Origin: Methanomicrobiales archaeon
GTDB lineage: Archaea > Halobacteriota > Methanomicrobia > Methanomicrobiales > JACTUA01
Reading direction: 5' to 3'
Assembly: GCA_015660865.1 (NCBI GenBank)
Contig: JACTUA010000001.1
Coordinates: 503,723 to 567,722 of the forward strand
DNA length: 64,000 bases
The notes under the pieces were generated by a model. It saw only the letters and a list, made by a program, of their open reading frames with translations, ran no database searches and was not told the DNA's origin. The position numbers and the translations under genes were made by a program. Within the stretch, counting starts at the first letter, position 1. Each line of letters opens with the position of its first letter. Shown piece by piece: positions 35,150 through 44,020 of this stretch.

Positions 35150-35737
35150 TCAGGATGTGATCTTATGCAAAAACATCCGGTGCAGCCTTGTATCCCCTGA
35201 TAGCTCCGGGTGGAAGCAGAGCCCAAGGTGCTTCCCCTGCCTGACCGCTACAGGCGCACCGTCGACCTCGGCGAGCACTTCTACCCCCTTCCCTATACGG
35301 GAGATGACGGGCGCCCGGATGAAGACGGCATGGAATGGCGCATCAAGGCCCTTGATCGCGAGATCCGCCTCGAACGAGTCCTTCTGCCGACCGAAGGCGT
35401 TCCGTTCCACGTCGATATCCAGGAGCCCGAGGGGCTTCACCCGGGGATCGGGAACCCCTTTCGACAGGAGGATGAGGCCTGCACAGGTGGCGAAGATCCC
35501 GCCCCTGAACTCCTCCAGGGGTCTTCGCATCCCGTTCTTGTCGATGAGCCGGGATATGGTGGTGGACTCGCCTCCGGGGATGACGAGCGCATCGCAGGAA
35601 GGGATCTGGTCCGCTCTCCGGACTGTGATAACCTCGGAACCTTCAGAGAGGCCCGATCCGGCAAGGGCCCTCCTGAAGGCGTCGATATGCTCCGAGACAT
35701 CCCCCTGGAGGTCGAGGACGCCTGTCCTAACGCCCAC
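35150..35737 (-). CDS. pdxT: pyridoxal 5'-phosphate synthase glutaminase subunit
   Basis: PdxT frees ammonia from glutamine and passes it to PdxS. The 195-residue protein is a class I amidotransferase with [13 protein letters not shown] at the N-terminus, PGGESTTI (54-61), the nucleophile C85 in [10 protein letters not shown], and a His-Glu pair in CFHPELS. Its start overlaps the pdxS stop by 11 bases, so the two are translationally coupled. It is the last gene of the purA-to-pdxT operon. Confidence 0.95.
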   Translation of the reverse strand: MGVRTGVLDLQGDVSEHIDAFRRALAGSGLSEGSEVITVRRADQIPSCDALVIPGGESTTISRLIDKNGMRRPLEEFRGGIFATCAGLILLSKGVPDPRVKPLGLLDIDVERNAFGRQKDSFEADLAIKGLDAPFHAVFIRAPVISRIGKGVEVLAEVDGAPVAVRQGKHLGLCFHPELSGDTRLHRMFLHKITS

Positions 35738-36635
35738 GGTACTGGAGCACCTCGTCCGGTTTGAGGAGGTGGATGTCGAGGCCCTTCATCGCCTCGCCCA
35801 GGTTCCGCGAGACCTCGGCGATGGTGCGGGGGTCGTCGTAGTGGTTCACGGCCTCGACGATAGACTTGGCCATCAGCTGCGGGTTCTGGGAGAGGAAGAT
35901 CCCCGACCCGACAAAGACCCCGTCTGCACCGAGCTGCATCATCATCGCCGCATCGGTCGGGGTGGCGATCCCGCCTGCCGAGAAGTTCACGGTAGGGAGC
36001 CGCCCGCGCTTCGCCGTCTCGAGGACGAGGCCTGCAGGAGCCTCGATCTCCCGCGCCCGGTCCATCATCTCCTGGGTGGACTTCCCCTGTAGGGCGCGGA
36101 TCTCCCCCATGATGTTCCTCATATGCCGCACCGCCTCGACGACGTTTCCCGTTCCTGCCTCGCCCTTGGTCCGGATCATGGCCGCACCCTCGTCGATCCG
36201 GCGGAGGGCCTCCCCCAGGTCCCGGGCACCACAGACGAAGGGGACGGTGAACTGGCTCTTGTCGATGTGGAACTGCTCGTCGGCGGGGGTCAGCACCTCG
36301 CTCTCGTCGATCATGTCCACCCCGAGGACCTCGAGGACCTGGGCCTCCACGAAGTGGCCGATCCTCACCTTGGCCATGACAGGGATCGAGACCCTGTCCA
36401 TGATCTCCGTGATCCGGGCAGGGTCGGCCATCCGCGCGACACCCCCCGCCTTCCTGATATCGGCCGGCACCCGCTCCAGGGCCATCACGGCCACCGCCCC
36501 GGCCTCCTCCGCGACCGCCGCCTGCTCCGCGTTCACCACGTCCATGATGACCCCTCCCTTCTGCATGGACGCGAAGCCGCGTTTGAGGAGTTCGGTGCCG
36601 AACCTGAGTTCCTCCAGCTTCATAGCATGGTACAT
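35727..36635 (-). CDS. pdxS: pyridoxal 5'-phosphate synthase lyase subunit
   Basis: PdxS builds pyridoxal phosphate directly from ribose 5-phosphate, glyceraldehyde 3-phosphate and ammonia. The 302-residue TIM barrel begins [21 protein letters not shown] and contains [14 protein letters not shown] with the Schiff-base K89, [15 protein letters not shown] with the second Lys, and [14 protein letters not shown]. Starts at 36635 or four codons in (36623) are both possible. Vitamin B6 supply suits the several PLP enzymes in this window. It follows cobD by 7 bases. Confidence 0.96.
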   Translation of the reverse strand: MYHAMKLEELRFGTELLKRGFASMQKGGVIMDVVNAEQAAVAEEAGAVAVMALERVPADIRKAGGVARMADPARITEIMDRVSIPVMAKVRIGHFVEAQVLEVLGVDMIDESEVLTPADEQFHIDKSQFTVPFVCGARDLGEALRRIDEGAAMIRTKGEAGTGNVVEAVRHMRNIMGEIRALQGKSTQEMMDRAREIEAPAGLVLETAKRGRLPTVNFSAGGIATPTDAAMMMQLGADGVFVGSGIFLSQNPQLMAKSIVEAVNHYDDPRTIAEVSRNLGEAMKGLDIHLLKPDEVLQYRGR

Positions 36636-36642
36636 ACGCGGG

Positions 36643-37560
36643 TTAACCCAATAAAAATAGCGCGGAGGCGAGGATGGCCGAGAGGAGGAGGGTCGTCACC
36701 CGCACGGCGCGGATGATCTCCCGGCCCCCTTCTTCCAGGCTCTTCTCCCCCGTCCCCATGGTGTAGACCCCGGGCTTCTCGAACCGGACCCCGGCCCCTC
36801 CTGCCATGATGGCCATGGGGATCCCCCCGTTCAGCCCGGGCCGCTTCTGCGCGTCCCTCCTGAGGGAGGAGAGGGCTTGTCCGAACCTTCCCTTCGCCGC
36901 GAAGTATGTAAGGAGGAGGAGACCGGTCACCCTGGCCGGGACCCAGGTGAGAAGGTCGTCCATCCGGGCAGGGAACCACCCGATCTGCCCGCGGTGGTCG
37001 CGGTAGCCGAGCATGGCGTCCATGGTGTTGGATGCCCGGTAGAATGCAGCGGCAGCGAGGCCGAGGCCCATAGGCGAGAAGATGGCAAAGAAGATGAGGG
37101 GCGCGGTGATGCTATCCACCAGGTTCTCTGATACTGACTCGTACGCGGCAGAGAGGGTTTCCTCACTGGACAGGACGTTCGTATCCCGGCTCACCATCCT
37201 CCCCGCGGCCTTCCGCCCCTCTTCCAGGTTCTCATTCACTCCTTTTTCCACCGAACGGGCATGCTCCTCCAGGGCCCGCCAGGAGAAGGTAATCTTCAGG
37301 AGGAAGGGGCCCAGGAGAAGGGCAGCCAGGAACGGCGCGAACCGGTCCACGAAGAGGAAGGGGAGGGCGAAGAGGCAGGCGGTCCCGATGCCGCAGATTA
37401 CGCCGGCGAGCTTCTGGGTCCGGGGGCTCCAACGTCGCGGTTCCCCCCACCAGCCGATGAGACGCCCGAGGAGGGCGACCGGGTGGTAACGGCTCGGGGG
37501 ATCTCCAATGGTACGGTCCACGCCCAGGGCTGCGGCGAGGACTAGCCCTGCTGCAGCCAT
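36643..37560 (-). CDS. cobD: adenosylcobinamide-phosphate synthase CobD/CbiB
   Basis: The 305-residue membrane protein attaches the aminopropanol (or phosphate) arm in cobamide synthesis. It has the family start [21 protein letters not shown] and conserved [35 protein letters not shown], and [14 protein letters not shown] segments, with four to five membrane helices. Methanogens need cobamides for the methyltransferase Mtr. It overlaps the unknown membrane protein gene upstream by 19 bases. Confidence 0.92.
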   Translation of the reverse strand: MAAAGLVLAAALGVDRTIGDPPSRYHPVALLGRLIGWWGEPRRWSPRTQKLAGVICGIGTACLFALPFLFVDRFAPFLAALLLGPFLLKITFSWRALEEHARSVEKGVNENLEEGRKAAGRMVSRDTNVLSSEETLSAAYESVSENLVDSITAPLIFFAIFSPMGLGLAAAAFYRASNTMDAMLGYRDHRGQIGWFPARMDDLLTWVPARVTGLLLLTYFAAKGRFGQALSSLRRDAQKRPGLNGGIPMAIMAGGAGVRFEKPGVYTMGTGEKSLEEGGREIIRAVRVTTLLLSAILASALFLLG

Positions 37561-38048
37561 GGGAGGAGGAGACCGGCGAGGAGGATGAAGAAGGCGAGAT
37601 CCTTGAGTGTGTCGATGCCCGAGACGAGGGAGGCGCCGTAGAGAATGAGCCCTGCCGCGATGGGAGCCACCCGGGGCCAGGGTACCTTGAGCCCTTCCGG
37701 TTCCTTCACCTCCTTCTCCTCCACGTGTTCGGGCAGCGGCTTCCGGACGAAAACCCTCATCTCACACTTCGTCCTCCCGTAGCCGGTAACCACCTCGATC
37801 GAGAATGTCCCCTCCTCCGCATCCTCGAAGATGGGGATCTCGTACTCGGTCTGGCCCTGGACGAACAGGTTCTCGTGGGTGAAGGGGGTGAACCTGGCCG
37901 GGTTCATGGCCGCGAGGCTGACATGGAGGGGGTGGCCATGGTTGTTGAAGGAGAGGACCAGGGGCTTCCCTGCCTCAGCCTGGACCTGGGCCGGGAGCTC
38001 GATGGAGTTGATCGCCTTCCTGTTCAGGTGGATCTCGTATGCGCCCAT
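37542..38048 (-). CDS. membrane protein of unknown function
   Basis: I do not recognise this 168-residue protein. The first 105 residues look like a beta-rich domain exposed outside the membrane, with NNHGHPLHVSLAAMNP and TPFTHENLFVQGQ. A Glu/Lys/Pro linker (EHVEEKEVKEPEG) follows. Two membrane helices occupy about 127-143 and 150-166. No signal peptide is visible, so the orientation is uncertain. It lies in the operon between the Trm112-like gene and cobD, and its end overlaps cobD. Confidence 0.6.
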   Translation of the reverse strand: MGAYEIHLNRKAINSIELPAQVQAEAGKPLVLSFNNHGHPLHVSLAAMNPARFTPFTHENLFVQGQTEYEIPIFEDAEEGTFSIEVVTGYGRTKCEMRVFVRKPLPEHVEEKEVKEPEGLKVPWPRVAPIAAGLILYGASLVSGIDTLKDLAFFILLAGLLLPWLQQG

Positions 38049-38057
38049 GATCTCCCC

Positions 38058-38243
38058 TCACTCCCCCTTCGGTTCTCTCGGGATGAGATCGGGAATCCCG
38101 TCGGTGATCGGGTACTCGACCGAGCAGGTCCCGCAGAAGAGGCCCCCCTCGAGTATCTCTTCCCCTTCCTCATCGGTGGTGCGGAGGGCGAGATCCCCCT
38201 TGCAGACCGGGCAGCAGAGGATATCGAGAAGGGATCTCCTCAT
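38058..38243 (-). CDS. Trm112-like zinc-ribbon protein
   Basis: The 61-residue protein reads LLDILCCPVCKGDL, then LFCGTCSVEYPITDGIPDLIP. That is the Trm112/UPF0434 pattern: two CxxC knuckles and a 'YPI.DGIP.L.P' end. In archaea Trm112 binds and activates several SAM-dependent methyltransferases for tRNA, rRNA and translation factors. The start overlaps the purA stop by 4 bases. Confidence 0.85.
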   Translation of the reverse strand: MRRSLLDILCCPVCKGDLALRTTDEEGEEILEGGLFCGTCSVEYPITDGIPDLIPREPKGE

Positions 38244-39250
38244 AGCTCCTTCCTCAGGTCGATGATATGGGAGATGTCAGGCCCCGTGGAGATGAGGGTC
38301 ACGGGGGCACCGATATCATCCTCGGCCTTCTTTATGAAATCCTTCGCCACCTTCGAGAGCTTGTTGTAGTCCGAGCACCCGTAGGAGTCGGGGTCTATCC
38401 GGTCGATGCCGGTGATGGCGGCCTGGGTGCACCCGTTGATCATGGCCGAGTACCGTGCCCTCTCGCCGTCCCAGTTCCCGATCCTCCTCGGACGGTGGGT
38501 CACGGTCCCGAACTCCTCGATCCCGAGTTCATGGGCCTCCTCGGGGGTCATCTCGGTGGTGAAGGGGCCTGCCCCCACCCGGGTCGGGTACGCCTTGAAG
38601 ACAGCGATCACGTCATCGATCCGGGTCGGGCCGACCCCGTTATCTGCAGCGATCTGGGAGGCAGAGGTGTCCTTGGAGGTCACATAGGGGTAGGTGCCGA
38701 AGTAGAGGGAGATATAGAACCCCTGGGTACCCTCGATGAGAACGAACTCCCCGTCGTCGAGCGACTCGTTGATCTCGGCGGGGACGTCCATCAGGTACTC
38801 GGCGAGTTCGGGGACGTCCTTTGCCTGCCTGCCTATGCGCATCACCCGGTCGGCATTGGCCGGGCCGCAACCGGTACCAGTGGACCCGATGGTCTTTGAG
38901 AGGTGGTCGCTCCCCTTGTCCCGCTGGATATGGGCCTCGTCGATGATCCCGCACCGCTCATCGACAAACGCCCGCCCTTTCACCCCGAGGAGGTCCACCT
39001 CGCTGAGGAAGACTCTCGGGTCCACGAGGACTCCTGTCCCGATGCAGAGGAGGGCCTCCTCGTACACGAAGCCGCTCGGCACCATCCTGACCCCGTAGGT
39101 CTTCTCCCCGATGTTGACCGTGTGCCCGGCGTTCGGGCCGACACCGCCCCGCGAGATGATGGCCGGCCGGTCCCGCCGGGCGATGTGCGCCACGATCTTT
39201 CCCTTCCCCTCGTCGCCGAAGAAACCCCCCACGATGATTGTGCAGGCCAT
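38240..39250 (-). CDS. purA: adenylosuccinate synthetase, short archaeal form
   Basis: PurA joins IMP and aspartate using GTP in AMP synthesis. The true start is ATG 39250, giving 336 residues beginning MACTIIVGGFFGDEGKGKIV, where GDEGKGK is the GTP loop. GGVGPNAGHTV, STGTGCGPA and EGTQGF follow. The open frame continues far upstream, but that stretch opposes the amidotransferase gene. Archaeal PurA is about 90 residues shorter than the bacterial enzyme, and this copy agrees. It is the first gene of the six-gene operon ending with pdxT. Confidence 0.94.
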   Translation of the reverse strand: MACTIIVGGFFGDEGKGKIVAHIARRDRPAIISRGGVGPNAGHTVNIGEKTYGVRMVPSGFVYEEALLCIGTGVLVDPRVFLSEVDLLGVKGRAFVDERCGIIDEAHIQRDKGSDHLSKTIGSTGTGCGPANADRVMRIGRQAKDVPELAEYLMDVPAEINESLDDGEFVLIEGTQGFYISLYFGTYPYVTSKDTSASQIAADNGVGPTRIDDVIAVFKAYPTRVGAGPFTTEMTPEEAHELGIEEFGTVTHRPRRIGNWDGERARYSAMINGCTQAAITGIDRIDPDSYGCSDYNKLSKVAKDFIKKAEDDIGAPVTLISTGPDISHIIDLRKEL

Positions 39251-39437
39251 TGTTCGATCATATAGGTTACGGGATGATGGGATTAAAGGTTTATGATGCG
39301 AGAACGTCACAGGATGATTGATCTCCGACGTCGGGAGGATAGGGCGGTTCAACGCTGCCCGATGCGCATCCTCACCGACCCGCGGATAAAGGTAAGGTTT
39401 TAGCCGATTCGTCCCCCATCCTGAACCGGTAAGGCCC

Positions 39438-40112
39438 ATGGAACCCGGGAGGATGAAGGTTGCCGTCTTCCAGCACATGGAGACCGAAGGTCCGGGCTTC
39501 TTCCCGGAGATCCTGGGATCGAGGGGGATCTCCTGCGAGATCCACAGGCTGTGCGATACCGGCGAGACCCCCGCCGGGATCTCGTCCCCCCTCATCATCA
39601 TGGGGGGAGGCATGTCGGTCCACGATGAGAAGGAGTTTCCCTTCCTCGCAGGGGAGAAGGAGATCATCCGGGGCTCCATCCGGGAGGGGAGGCCGGTGGT
39701 CGGCATATGCCTCGGGGCGCAGCTGATCGCGGATGCCATGGGATCGCAGGTATATCCCGGCACGAAGGAGTTCGGCTGGTGCGGGATCGAGAGGGAGAGC
39801 CGGGAATATTTCACTGGTTTCCCCGACCGGATGGAGGTCTTCCAATTCCACGGCGATACCTTCGATCTCCCCTTGGGCGCGGTCCTCATCTGGAAGGGGC
39901 ATGAAGTAAAGAACCAGATGTTCCTCCTCGGGAGCGCAGCGGGTGTCCAGTTCCACCCCGAGATTACGCTCCCTCTGATCAGGGAATGGGCGAAAGAGCG
40001 CCCAGCCCGGGATATCGACAGTCTCATCGCCGAATCCTCCCGGCAGATCCCCCCCTCCCATGCCTTCTGCGAAGAGCTGGTGGACCGGTTCCTCCTGGAG
40101 GGGATGCGATGA
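39438..40112 (+). CDS. class I glutamine amidotransferase-like protein
   Basis: The 224-residue protein has a GMP synthase-type amidotransferase domain: IIMGGGMSVHDE (oxyanion strand), nucleophile C91 in GICLGAQLIA, and VQFHPEIT with the His-Glu pair. No synthetase domain is attached. Such stand-alone proteins include glutamine amidotransferases and gamma-glutamyl peptidases of unknown substrate. A second ATG six codons in (MKVAVFQHME) is an equally good start. GGTAAGG lies upstream. It overlaps the HAD gene by 4 bases. Confidence 0.85.
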   Translation: MEPGRMKVAVFQHMETEGPGFFPEILGSRGISCEIHRLCDTGETPAGISSPLIIMGGGMSVHDEKEFPFLAGEKEIIRGSIREGRPVVGICLGAQLIADAMGSQVYPGTKEFGWCGIERESREYFTGFPDRMEVFQFHGDTFDLPLGAVLIWKGHEVKNQMFLLGSAAGVQFHPEITLPLIREWAKERPARDIDSLIAESSRQIPPSHAFCEELVDRFLLEGMR

Positions 40113-40876
40113 GGAAGATCCGGGGTTTTCTTCTCGATCTCGACGGGGTTCTTTATGTAGGCAACCAGGCCGTTCCGGGAGCCGTGGATGCTCTCCATGA
40201 CCTGCGAGGACAGGGCTGCCCCCTCCGGTTCGTCTCCAACTCGACACGGCGATCCCGCTCATCGGTAGCCGGCCGGCTCAAGGCGATGGGGTTTCCCATC
40301 GATGAACACGAGATACTCACGCCGGCTGTTGCAGCGGCATCCATGCTCGCAAGGGATGAGAAGACCGCCTTTCTCGTAACCACGGGCGATGCTAACCGGG
40401 ACTTTGAGGATGCAGGCATCACGATTACCGAGGATCTCCCCGATGTCGTGGTTATCGGGGATGCAGGCGACCGCTTCACCTACGAGCTCCTCAACCTTGC
40501 CATGAGGATGATCATATCGGGCGCACAGCTCATTGCCCTCGAGAGGGATCGCACCTGGATGGGTGCGGACGGGCTCATGCTCTCGGCCGGCCCATTCGTC
40601 GCGGCCCTCGAGTACGCGACAGGGAAGGAGGCGGTATGCGTGGGGAAGCCATCCTTTGGGTTCTTCTCCACCGCACTCGTTGGTCTTGGAATCCCCGCAT
40701 CCGGGGTCGCCATGGTCGGGGACGATATCGAGACCGACATCGGCGGGGCACAGCGGTGCGGGATGCAGGGGATCCTGGTCCGGACCGGGAAGTTCCGGGA
40801 GGATCTCCTTGCCTCCTCCGGCGTTATCCCCGACCTCGTTATCGATTCCGTTGCCGATCTGCCGCTGATCCTGTGA
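40109..40876 (+). CDS. HAD superfamily hydrolase, subfamily IIA
   Basis: The 255-residue protein has the HAD nucleophile motif DLDGVLY with D10 and D12. It then has a SNSTRRSRS segment (motif II), a type IIA cap, KPSFGFF with the motif III Lys, and GDDIETDIGGAQRCGM as motif IV. The closest type is the TIGR01458-like group related to phospholysine and NagD phosphatases. The ATG at 40109 overlaps the amidotransferase stop; a frame extending to 39986 is out of register with that gene. The substrate is unknown. Confidence 0.88.
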   Translation: MRKIRGFLLDLDGVLYVGNQAVPGAVDALHDLRGQGCPLRFVSNSTRRSRSSVAGRLKAMGFPIDEHEILTPAVAAASMLARDEKTAFLVTTGDANRDFEDAGITITEDLPDVVVIGDAGDRFTYELLNLAMRMIISGAQLIALERDRTWMGADGLMLSAGPFVAALEYATGKEAVCVGKPSFGFFSTALVGLGIPASGVAMVGDDIETDIGGAQRCGMQGILVRTGKFREDLLASSGVIPDLVIDSVADLPLIL

Positions 40877-40878
40877 TA

Positions 40879-41805
40879 TCAGCCCGGCGATCCGGTTGCT
40901 TCATTCCAGGTGAGGATTCCGGGAACCGTGCCCTCCCCTGCCCCCATATCACCCGGTCCGAGAGTCCGTTTGAAGGCTGTCTCGCAGTACTCCCTTGATA
41001 TGTCGATCCCGATAAACCGGCGGCCGAGCGCTCTGGCAACCCGGGTCGTTGTCCCTGCTCCGTTGAATGGGTCGAGGACGAGGTCGCCCTTGTAGGAGAA
41101 GAGCTTCATTACCCTCCTGGGGAGCTCCTCGGGGAACATGGCAGGGTGGTTGTGCTCCTTCATCCGGTGCTCGGGAGGGAAGGTCCACTTCGCCATCACC
41201 CACTCCTTGAACTCCGCAACGGTGATATCGATGTCCTCGCGGCGTCCGGCTTTCTTATGGGTCTCCTTGTCGAAGATCTCGATGAACTCCCAGGTGTACT
41301 TCAGGTAGGGCATTGACGGGGATTTCCATGATCCCCAGGCGGTGTACTTGGCATTGTAGTTGTTCTTCTCCCAGAGGACCTCGGCCTTCCAGATAAACCC
41401 GGCATCCATGAGCTGCCGGGAGATCAGGTGGTGGGTGGGGATGTAATCCGAGAAGAGGGGCTGGATGTTCACCGCCACCCTCCCCCCTGGCTTCACCACA
41501 CGGTAGCACTCCTTCCATACCCCGGCCAGGCGCTGGAAGTATTCGTTCCACTCGCGGGTGTCGCCCCGGGGATCCCCGGCATACGCATGGCCGAAGTTAT
41601 AGGGGGGCGAAGTGAGGACCATGTCAACGCTCGCCGATGGGATCGCCCTGAGCACGGGTTCCGCGTCCCCGCAGATGATCCGGTTCTCGAAGGCCCGTAT
41701 CCCTTCAGGTTCGTCGGTCGGGATCCGGTCCCTGCGATCCTTGGTGCCCCTCCGGATCCGCTCCTTCCCCGGCTTGTCCCGCACCTTCTCAGGTCTCATG
41801 GCCAC
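40879..41805 (-). CDS. beta-class DNA methyltransferase (N4-cytosine type), orphan
   Basis: The 308-residue protein has the catalytic TSPPY at 65-69 (motif IV) before the SAM-binding DPFNGAGTT at 245-253 (motif I), the beta-class order. TSPPYNFG is typical of N4-cytosine or N6-adenine enzymes. Its nearest type in memory is M.MthZI of methanogens, which modifies CTAG. No restriction endonuclease or vsr gene is nearby, so it is an orphan. An ATG two codons in is another possible start. The first 35 residues are basic and look disordered. Confidence 0.87.
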   Translation of the reverse strand: MAMRPEKVRDKPGKERIRRGTKDRRDRIPTDEPEGIRAFENRIICGDAEPVLRAIPSASVDMVLTSPPYNFGHAYAGDPRGDTREWNEYFQRLAGVWKECYRVVKPGGRVAVNIQPLFSDYIPTHHLISRQLMDAGFIWKAEVLWEKNNYNAKYTAWGSWKSPSMPYLKYTWEFIEIFDKETHKKAGRREDIDITVAEFKEWVMAKWTFPPEHRMKEHNHPAMFPEELPRRVMKLFSYKGDLVLDPFNGAGTTTRVARALGRRFIGIDISREYCETAFKRTLGPGDMGAGEGTVPGILTWNEATGSPG

Positions 41806-41835
41806 CGGTACCGTTGAGGAACCGGTCGATCCTTC

Positions 41836-41893
41836 ACCCGGTTCCTTTCAATAACCGGTTGCTTCTCAACCCGTTCCTTTCAAACACCGGTTG
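41836..41893. repeat. two imperfect direct repeats with ACCGGTT ends
   Basis: ACCCGGTTCCTTTCAATAAC (start 41836) and ACCCGTTCCTTTCAAACACC (start 41869) are near-identical 25-26 base units, each ending in CCGGTTG and spaced 33 bases apart. A further GGAACCGGT lies just to the left. The repeats sit 30-90 bases upstream of the methyltransferase start, as an operator array would. Confidence 0.6.
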
Positions 41894-42051
41894 GTCTCCA
41901 GAGTGTTTAAGAGTAGCCACCGATAGCCCGGATCACCCGTCTCCCGTGGCCCGAGTGCCATCCGGATGGCCTTGTGCAGCTGGCTCCTCCTCATGATGAC
42001 CGGGTACCGTGCCGCCCTGGCGGCGATGAAATCGAATGTTGCTCCGTACAT
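41866..42051 (-). CDS. possible 61-residue protein, unknown
   Basis: This open frame precedes the methyltransferase on the same strand. It has a balanced composition with alternating helices (MYGATFDFIAARAARYPVIM, then RRSQLHKAIRMALG), which might be a small DNA-binding protein. Against it, there is no ribosome-binding site and its 3' end runs through the repeat array. I could not place it in a family. Confidence 0.3.
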   Translation of the reverse strand: MYGATFDFIAARAARYPVIMRRSQLHKAIRMALGPRETGDPGYRWLLLNTLETNRCLKGTG

Positions 42052-42187
42052 GAGAGAGAGAAGTTGGGTGGACCATAAACCCCTTCAGGGTGCGCGAGGT
42101 GAAAGTAAGAGCATGGGTGTTTTCCTGTTACCCTGCGCCGCAGGCGAGGCTTTAATGATACCTGGGGAGAATTACATCTGCGTTCAT

Positions 42188-42919
42188 ATGCTTGAGATCA
42201 CGGACCTGCATGTCGAGGTGGGGGAGAAGGAGATCCTCCATGATATCAACCTGAAGATCGGGGACGGGGAGACCCATGTCCTCATGGGGCCGAACGGCTC
42301 GGGGAAGACAAGCCTCCTTATGGCCATCATGGGGTTCTCGGGCTACAAGGTCACCCAGGGGAAGATCATGTACAACGGGAAGGAGATCACCCATCTCGCG
42401 GTGAACGAGCGGGCGAAAGCAGGGATAGGCCTTATGTTCCAGCGCCCGCCCACGGTCGGGGGGCTGAAGCTCGGGAAGCTCCTCACCGCCACCTCGGGAG
42501 AGCCAAAGGAAGCCATCGATGCCTATGCAAAGGCGGTGCATATGCTCACCTTCCTCGGCAGGGATGTGAACAAGGGGTTCTCGGGAGGGGAGATCAAGCG
42601 GAGCGAGATCCTCCAGCTCATGGTCCAGCACCCCGACTTTGTGATGCTCGACGAGCCGGAGAGCGGGGTGGACCTCGAGAACATCTCCCTCATCGGGGCT
42701 GCCATCGGGAAGCTCCTGGAGAAGGACCTGCATATCGTCCATAGGAAGAAGAGCGGGCTCATCATCACCCACACGGGGTTCATCCTTGACTACCTTGATG
42801 CCGACGTCGGCCTCATGATGTGCGACGGTGTCATCAAGTGTCGGGGGAACCCGAGGGAGATGCTCAAGGAGATCAAGGAACGGGGCTACCGGGAGTGTAT
42901 GGAATGCCAGAAGGTCTGA
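42188..42919 (+). CDS. sufC: Fe-S assembly ATPase SufC
   Basis: SufC is the ABC-type ATPase that drives the SufB scaffold. The 243-residue protein has Walker A GPNGSGKT (34-41), a Q-loop MFQRPP, the signature FSGGEIKRSE, and Walker B VMLDEPESGVD. The ATG at 42188 gives the normal N-terminus MLEITDLHVEVGEKEIL. It overlaps sufB by 16 bases. In methanogens the SufBC pair is the main Fe-S assembly system, needed here for many ferredoxin-type proteins and the hydrogenases. Confidence 0.95.
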   Translation: MLEITDLHVEVGEKEILHDINLKIGDGETHVLMGPNGSGKTSLLMAIMGFSGYKVTQGKIMYNGKEITHLAVNERAKAGIGLMFQRPPTVGGLKLGKLLTATSGEPKEAIDAYAKAVHMLTFLGRDVNKGFSGGEIKRSEILQLMVQHPDFVMLDEPESGVDLENISLIGAAIGKLLEKDLHIVHRKKSGLIITHTGFILDYLDADVGLMMCDGVIKCRGNPREMLKEIKERGYRECMECQKV

Positions 42920-44019
42920 AAGTCCCTTCATCCATCTCGCCCGAGGATCGGCAGCGGCTCCAGCAATCAGGGATCGAGCTCTCGATGATCAACAGGTGCG
43001 GCTCCTACATGCAGGCGAACCAGGATATCCTGCACGCCACCTGCTCCGCCGAGGGGATCGAGGTCCTCTCCATCGCCGATGCTCTCAAGCGGTACGACTG
43101 GCTGGAGGAGTACTCCTGGAAGGTCATCCCGAAGGACAGGGACGAGTTCACGAAGGCAGTCGCCGCTCAGGAGAACCCGAGGGGATATGTCATCATCGGG
43201 CACAAGGGTACAAAGAACATCCTCCCCGTGCAGGCATGCCTGTATCTCGGGCGGGAGCAGATCCAGTACGTCCACAATATCATCATCGCCGAGGAGGGGG
43301 CGGAACTGCACATCGTCTCGGGGTGCGCGAGCGGGAAGCACGTCGGGAAGGGGGGGGCCCACTACGGGATCTCGGAGTTCTACGTGAAGAAGAACGCGAA
43401 GATCTCCTTCACCATGATCCATACCTGGGGCGAGGAGATCGAGGTCTATCCCCGGTCCGCCTCTATCGTCGAGGAGAACGGCACCTTCCTCTCCAACTAC
43501 ATCTGCATGCAGCCGGTGAAGAAGGTGCAGATGTACCCGACAGCCAATCTCAATGGAAGGAACTCGGTGGCGCGGTTCTCGACTGTCATCATCGCCTCCC
43601 CGACCTCGTACCTCGACATCGGTTCCCGTGCCATCCTCGGGGCAAAGGGGGCGAGCGCCGAGCTCATCACCCGGGCCATCACAAGGGGCGGTACCATCAT
43701 CTCGCGGGGGGAGATCAGGGGGAACACGGACGGCACGCGGGGTCACCTGGAGTGCAAGGGGCTCATCCTCAAGAACGGGATCATCCACGCCATCCCGGAG
43801 ATCGAGGGATCGGTGGTGGGGACCGAGCTCTCCCACGAGGCGGCGGTCGGGAAGATCGCGCAGGACGAGATCGAGTACCTCATGGCGAGGGGGCTCTCCG
43901 AGGAGGAGGCGACCGCGACCATCATCCGGGGATTCCTCGACGTGAAGATCACCGGCCTCCCCGAGGTCCTCCAGAAGCAGATCGACGCGACCATCGACAA
44001 GGCGGAGTCAGGGTTCTGA
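42904..44019 (+). CDS. sufB: Fe-S assembly scaffold SufB/SufD family protein
   Basis: The 371-residue protein is a compact SufB/D beta-helix: ACLYLGREQIQYVHNIIIAEE, HVGKGGAHYGISEFYV, NLNGRNSVARFSTVII, RGNTDGTRGHLECKG, and a C-terminal SEEEATATIIRGFLD. The start at 42904 lies inside sufC, with GGAATG context. It probably serves as both SufB and SufD, since only one such gene is present. Cys45 in the ILHATCSAEG region and the Cys in HLECKG are candidate cluster contacts. Confidence 0.92.
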   Translation: MPEGLKVPSSISPEDRQRLQQSGIELSMINRCGSYMQANQDILHATCSAEGIEVLSIADALKRYDWLEEYSWKVIPKDRDEFTKAVAAQENPRGYVIIGHKGTKNILPVQACLYLGREQIQYVHNIIIAEEGAELHIVSGCASGKHVGKGGAHYGISEFYVKKNAKISFTMIHTWGEEIEVYPRSASIVEENGTFLSNYICMQPVKKVQMYPTANLNGRNSVARFSTVIIASPTSYLDIGSRAILGAKGASAELITRAITRGGTIISRGEIRGNTDGTRGHLECKGLILKNGIIHAIPEIEGSVVGTELSHEAAVGKIAQDEIEYLMARGLSEEEATATIIRGFLDVKITGLPEVLQKQIDATIDKAESGF

Positions 44020-44020
44020 G

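Larger units (their letters stand above)
41806..42187. promoter_or_regulatory. intergenic region between the DNA methyltransferase and sufC
   Basis: The 382 bases separate two divergent genes. Close to the methyltransferase start lie four ACCGGT/ACCGGTT-like elements (about 41808-41893, listed as a repeat). Near sufC, CTTTAATGATA (about 42149-42159) is a plausible TATA box about 30 bases before the ATG. The middle contains a short minus-strand frame that may be coding. Plus-strand frames that extend sufC upstream are not supported by the family N-terminus. Confidence 0.4.

Noticed and set aside
39251..39437. tRNA-like GTTGAAC word near 39345 on the minus strand
   Set aside because: No matching acceptor stem or anticodon arm could be drawn around it.
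39251..40198. Long upstream extension of the purA frame
   Set aside because: The opposite strand encodes a clear glutamine amidotransferase with its catalytic Cys and His-Glu; the PurA family begins at the ATG at 39250.
40879..41805. Restriction-modification system
   Set aside because: Only the methyltransferase is present; neighbours on both sides are metabolic or Fe-S assembly genes.
41966..42187. N-terminal extension of SufC
   Set aside because: SufC proteins start at MLEI; the added stretch is not conserved and contains a likely TATA box.
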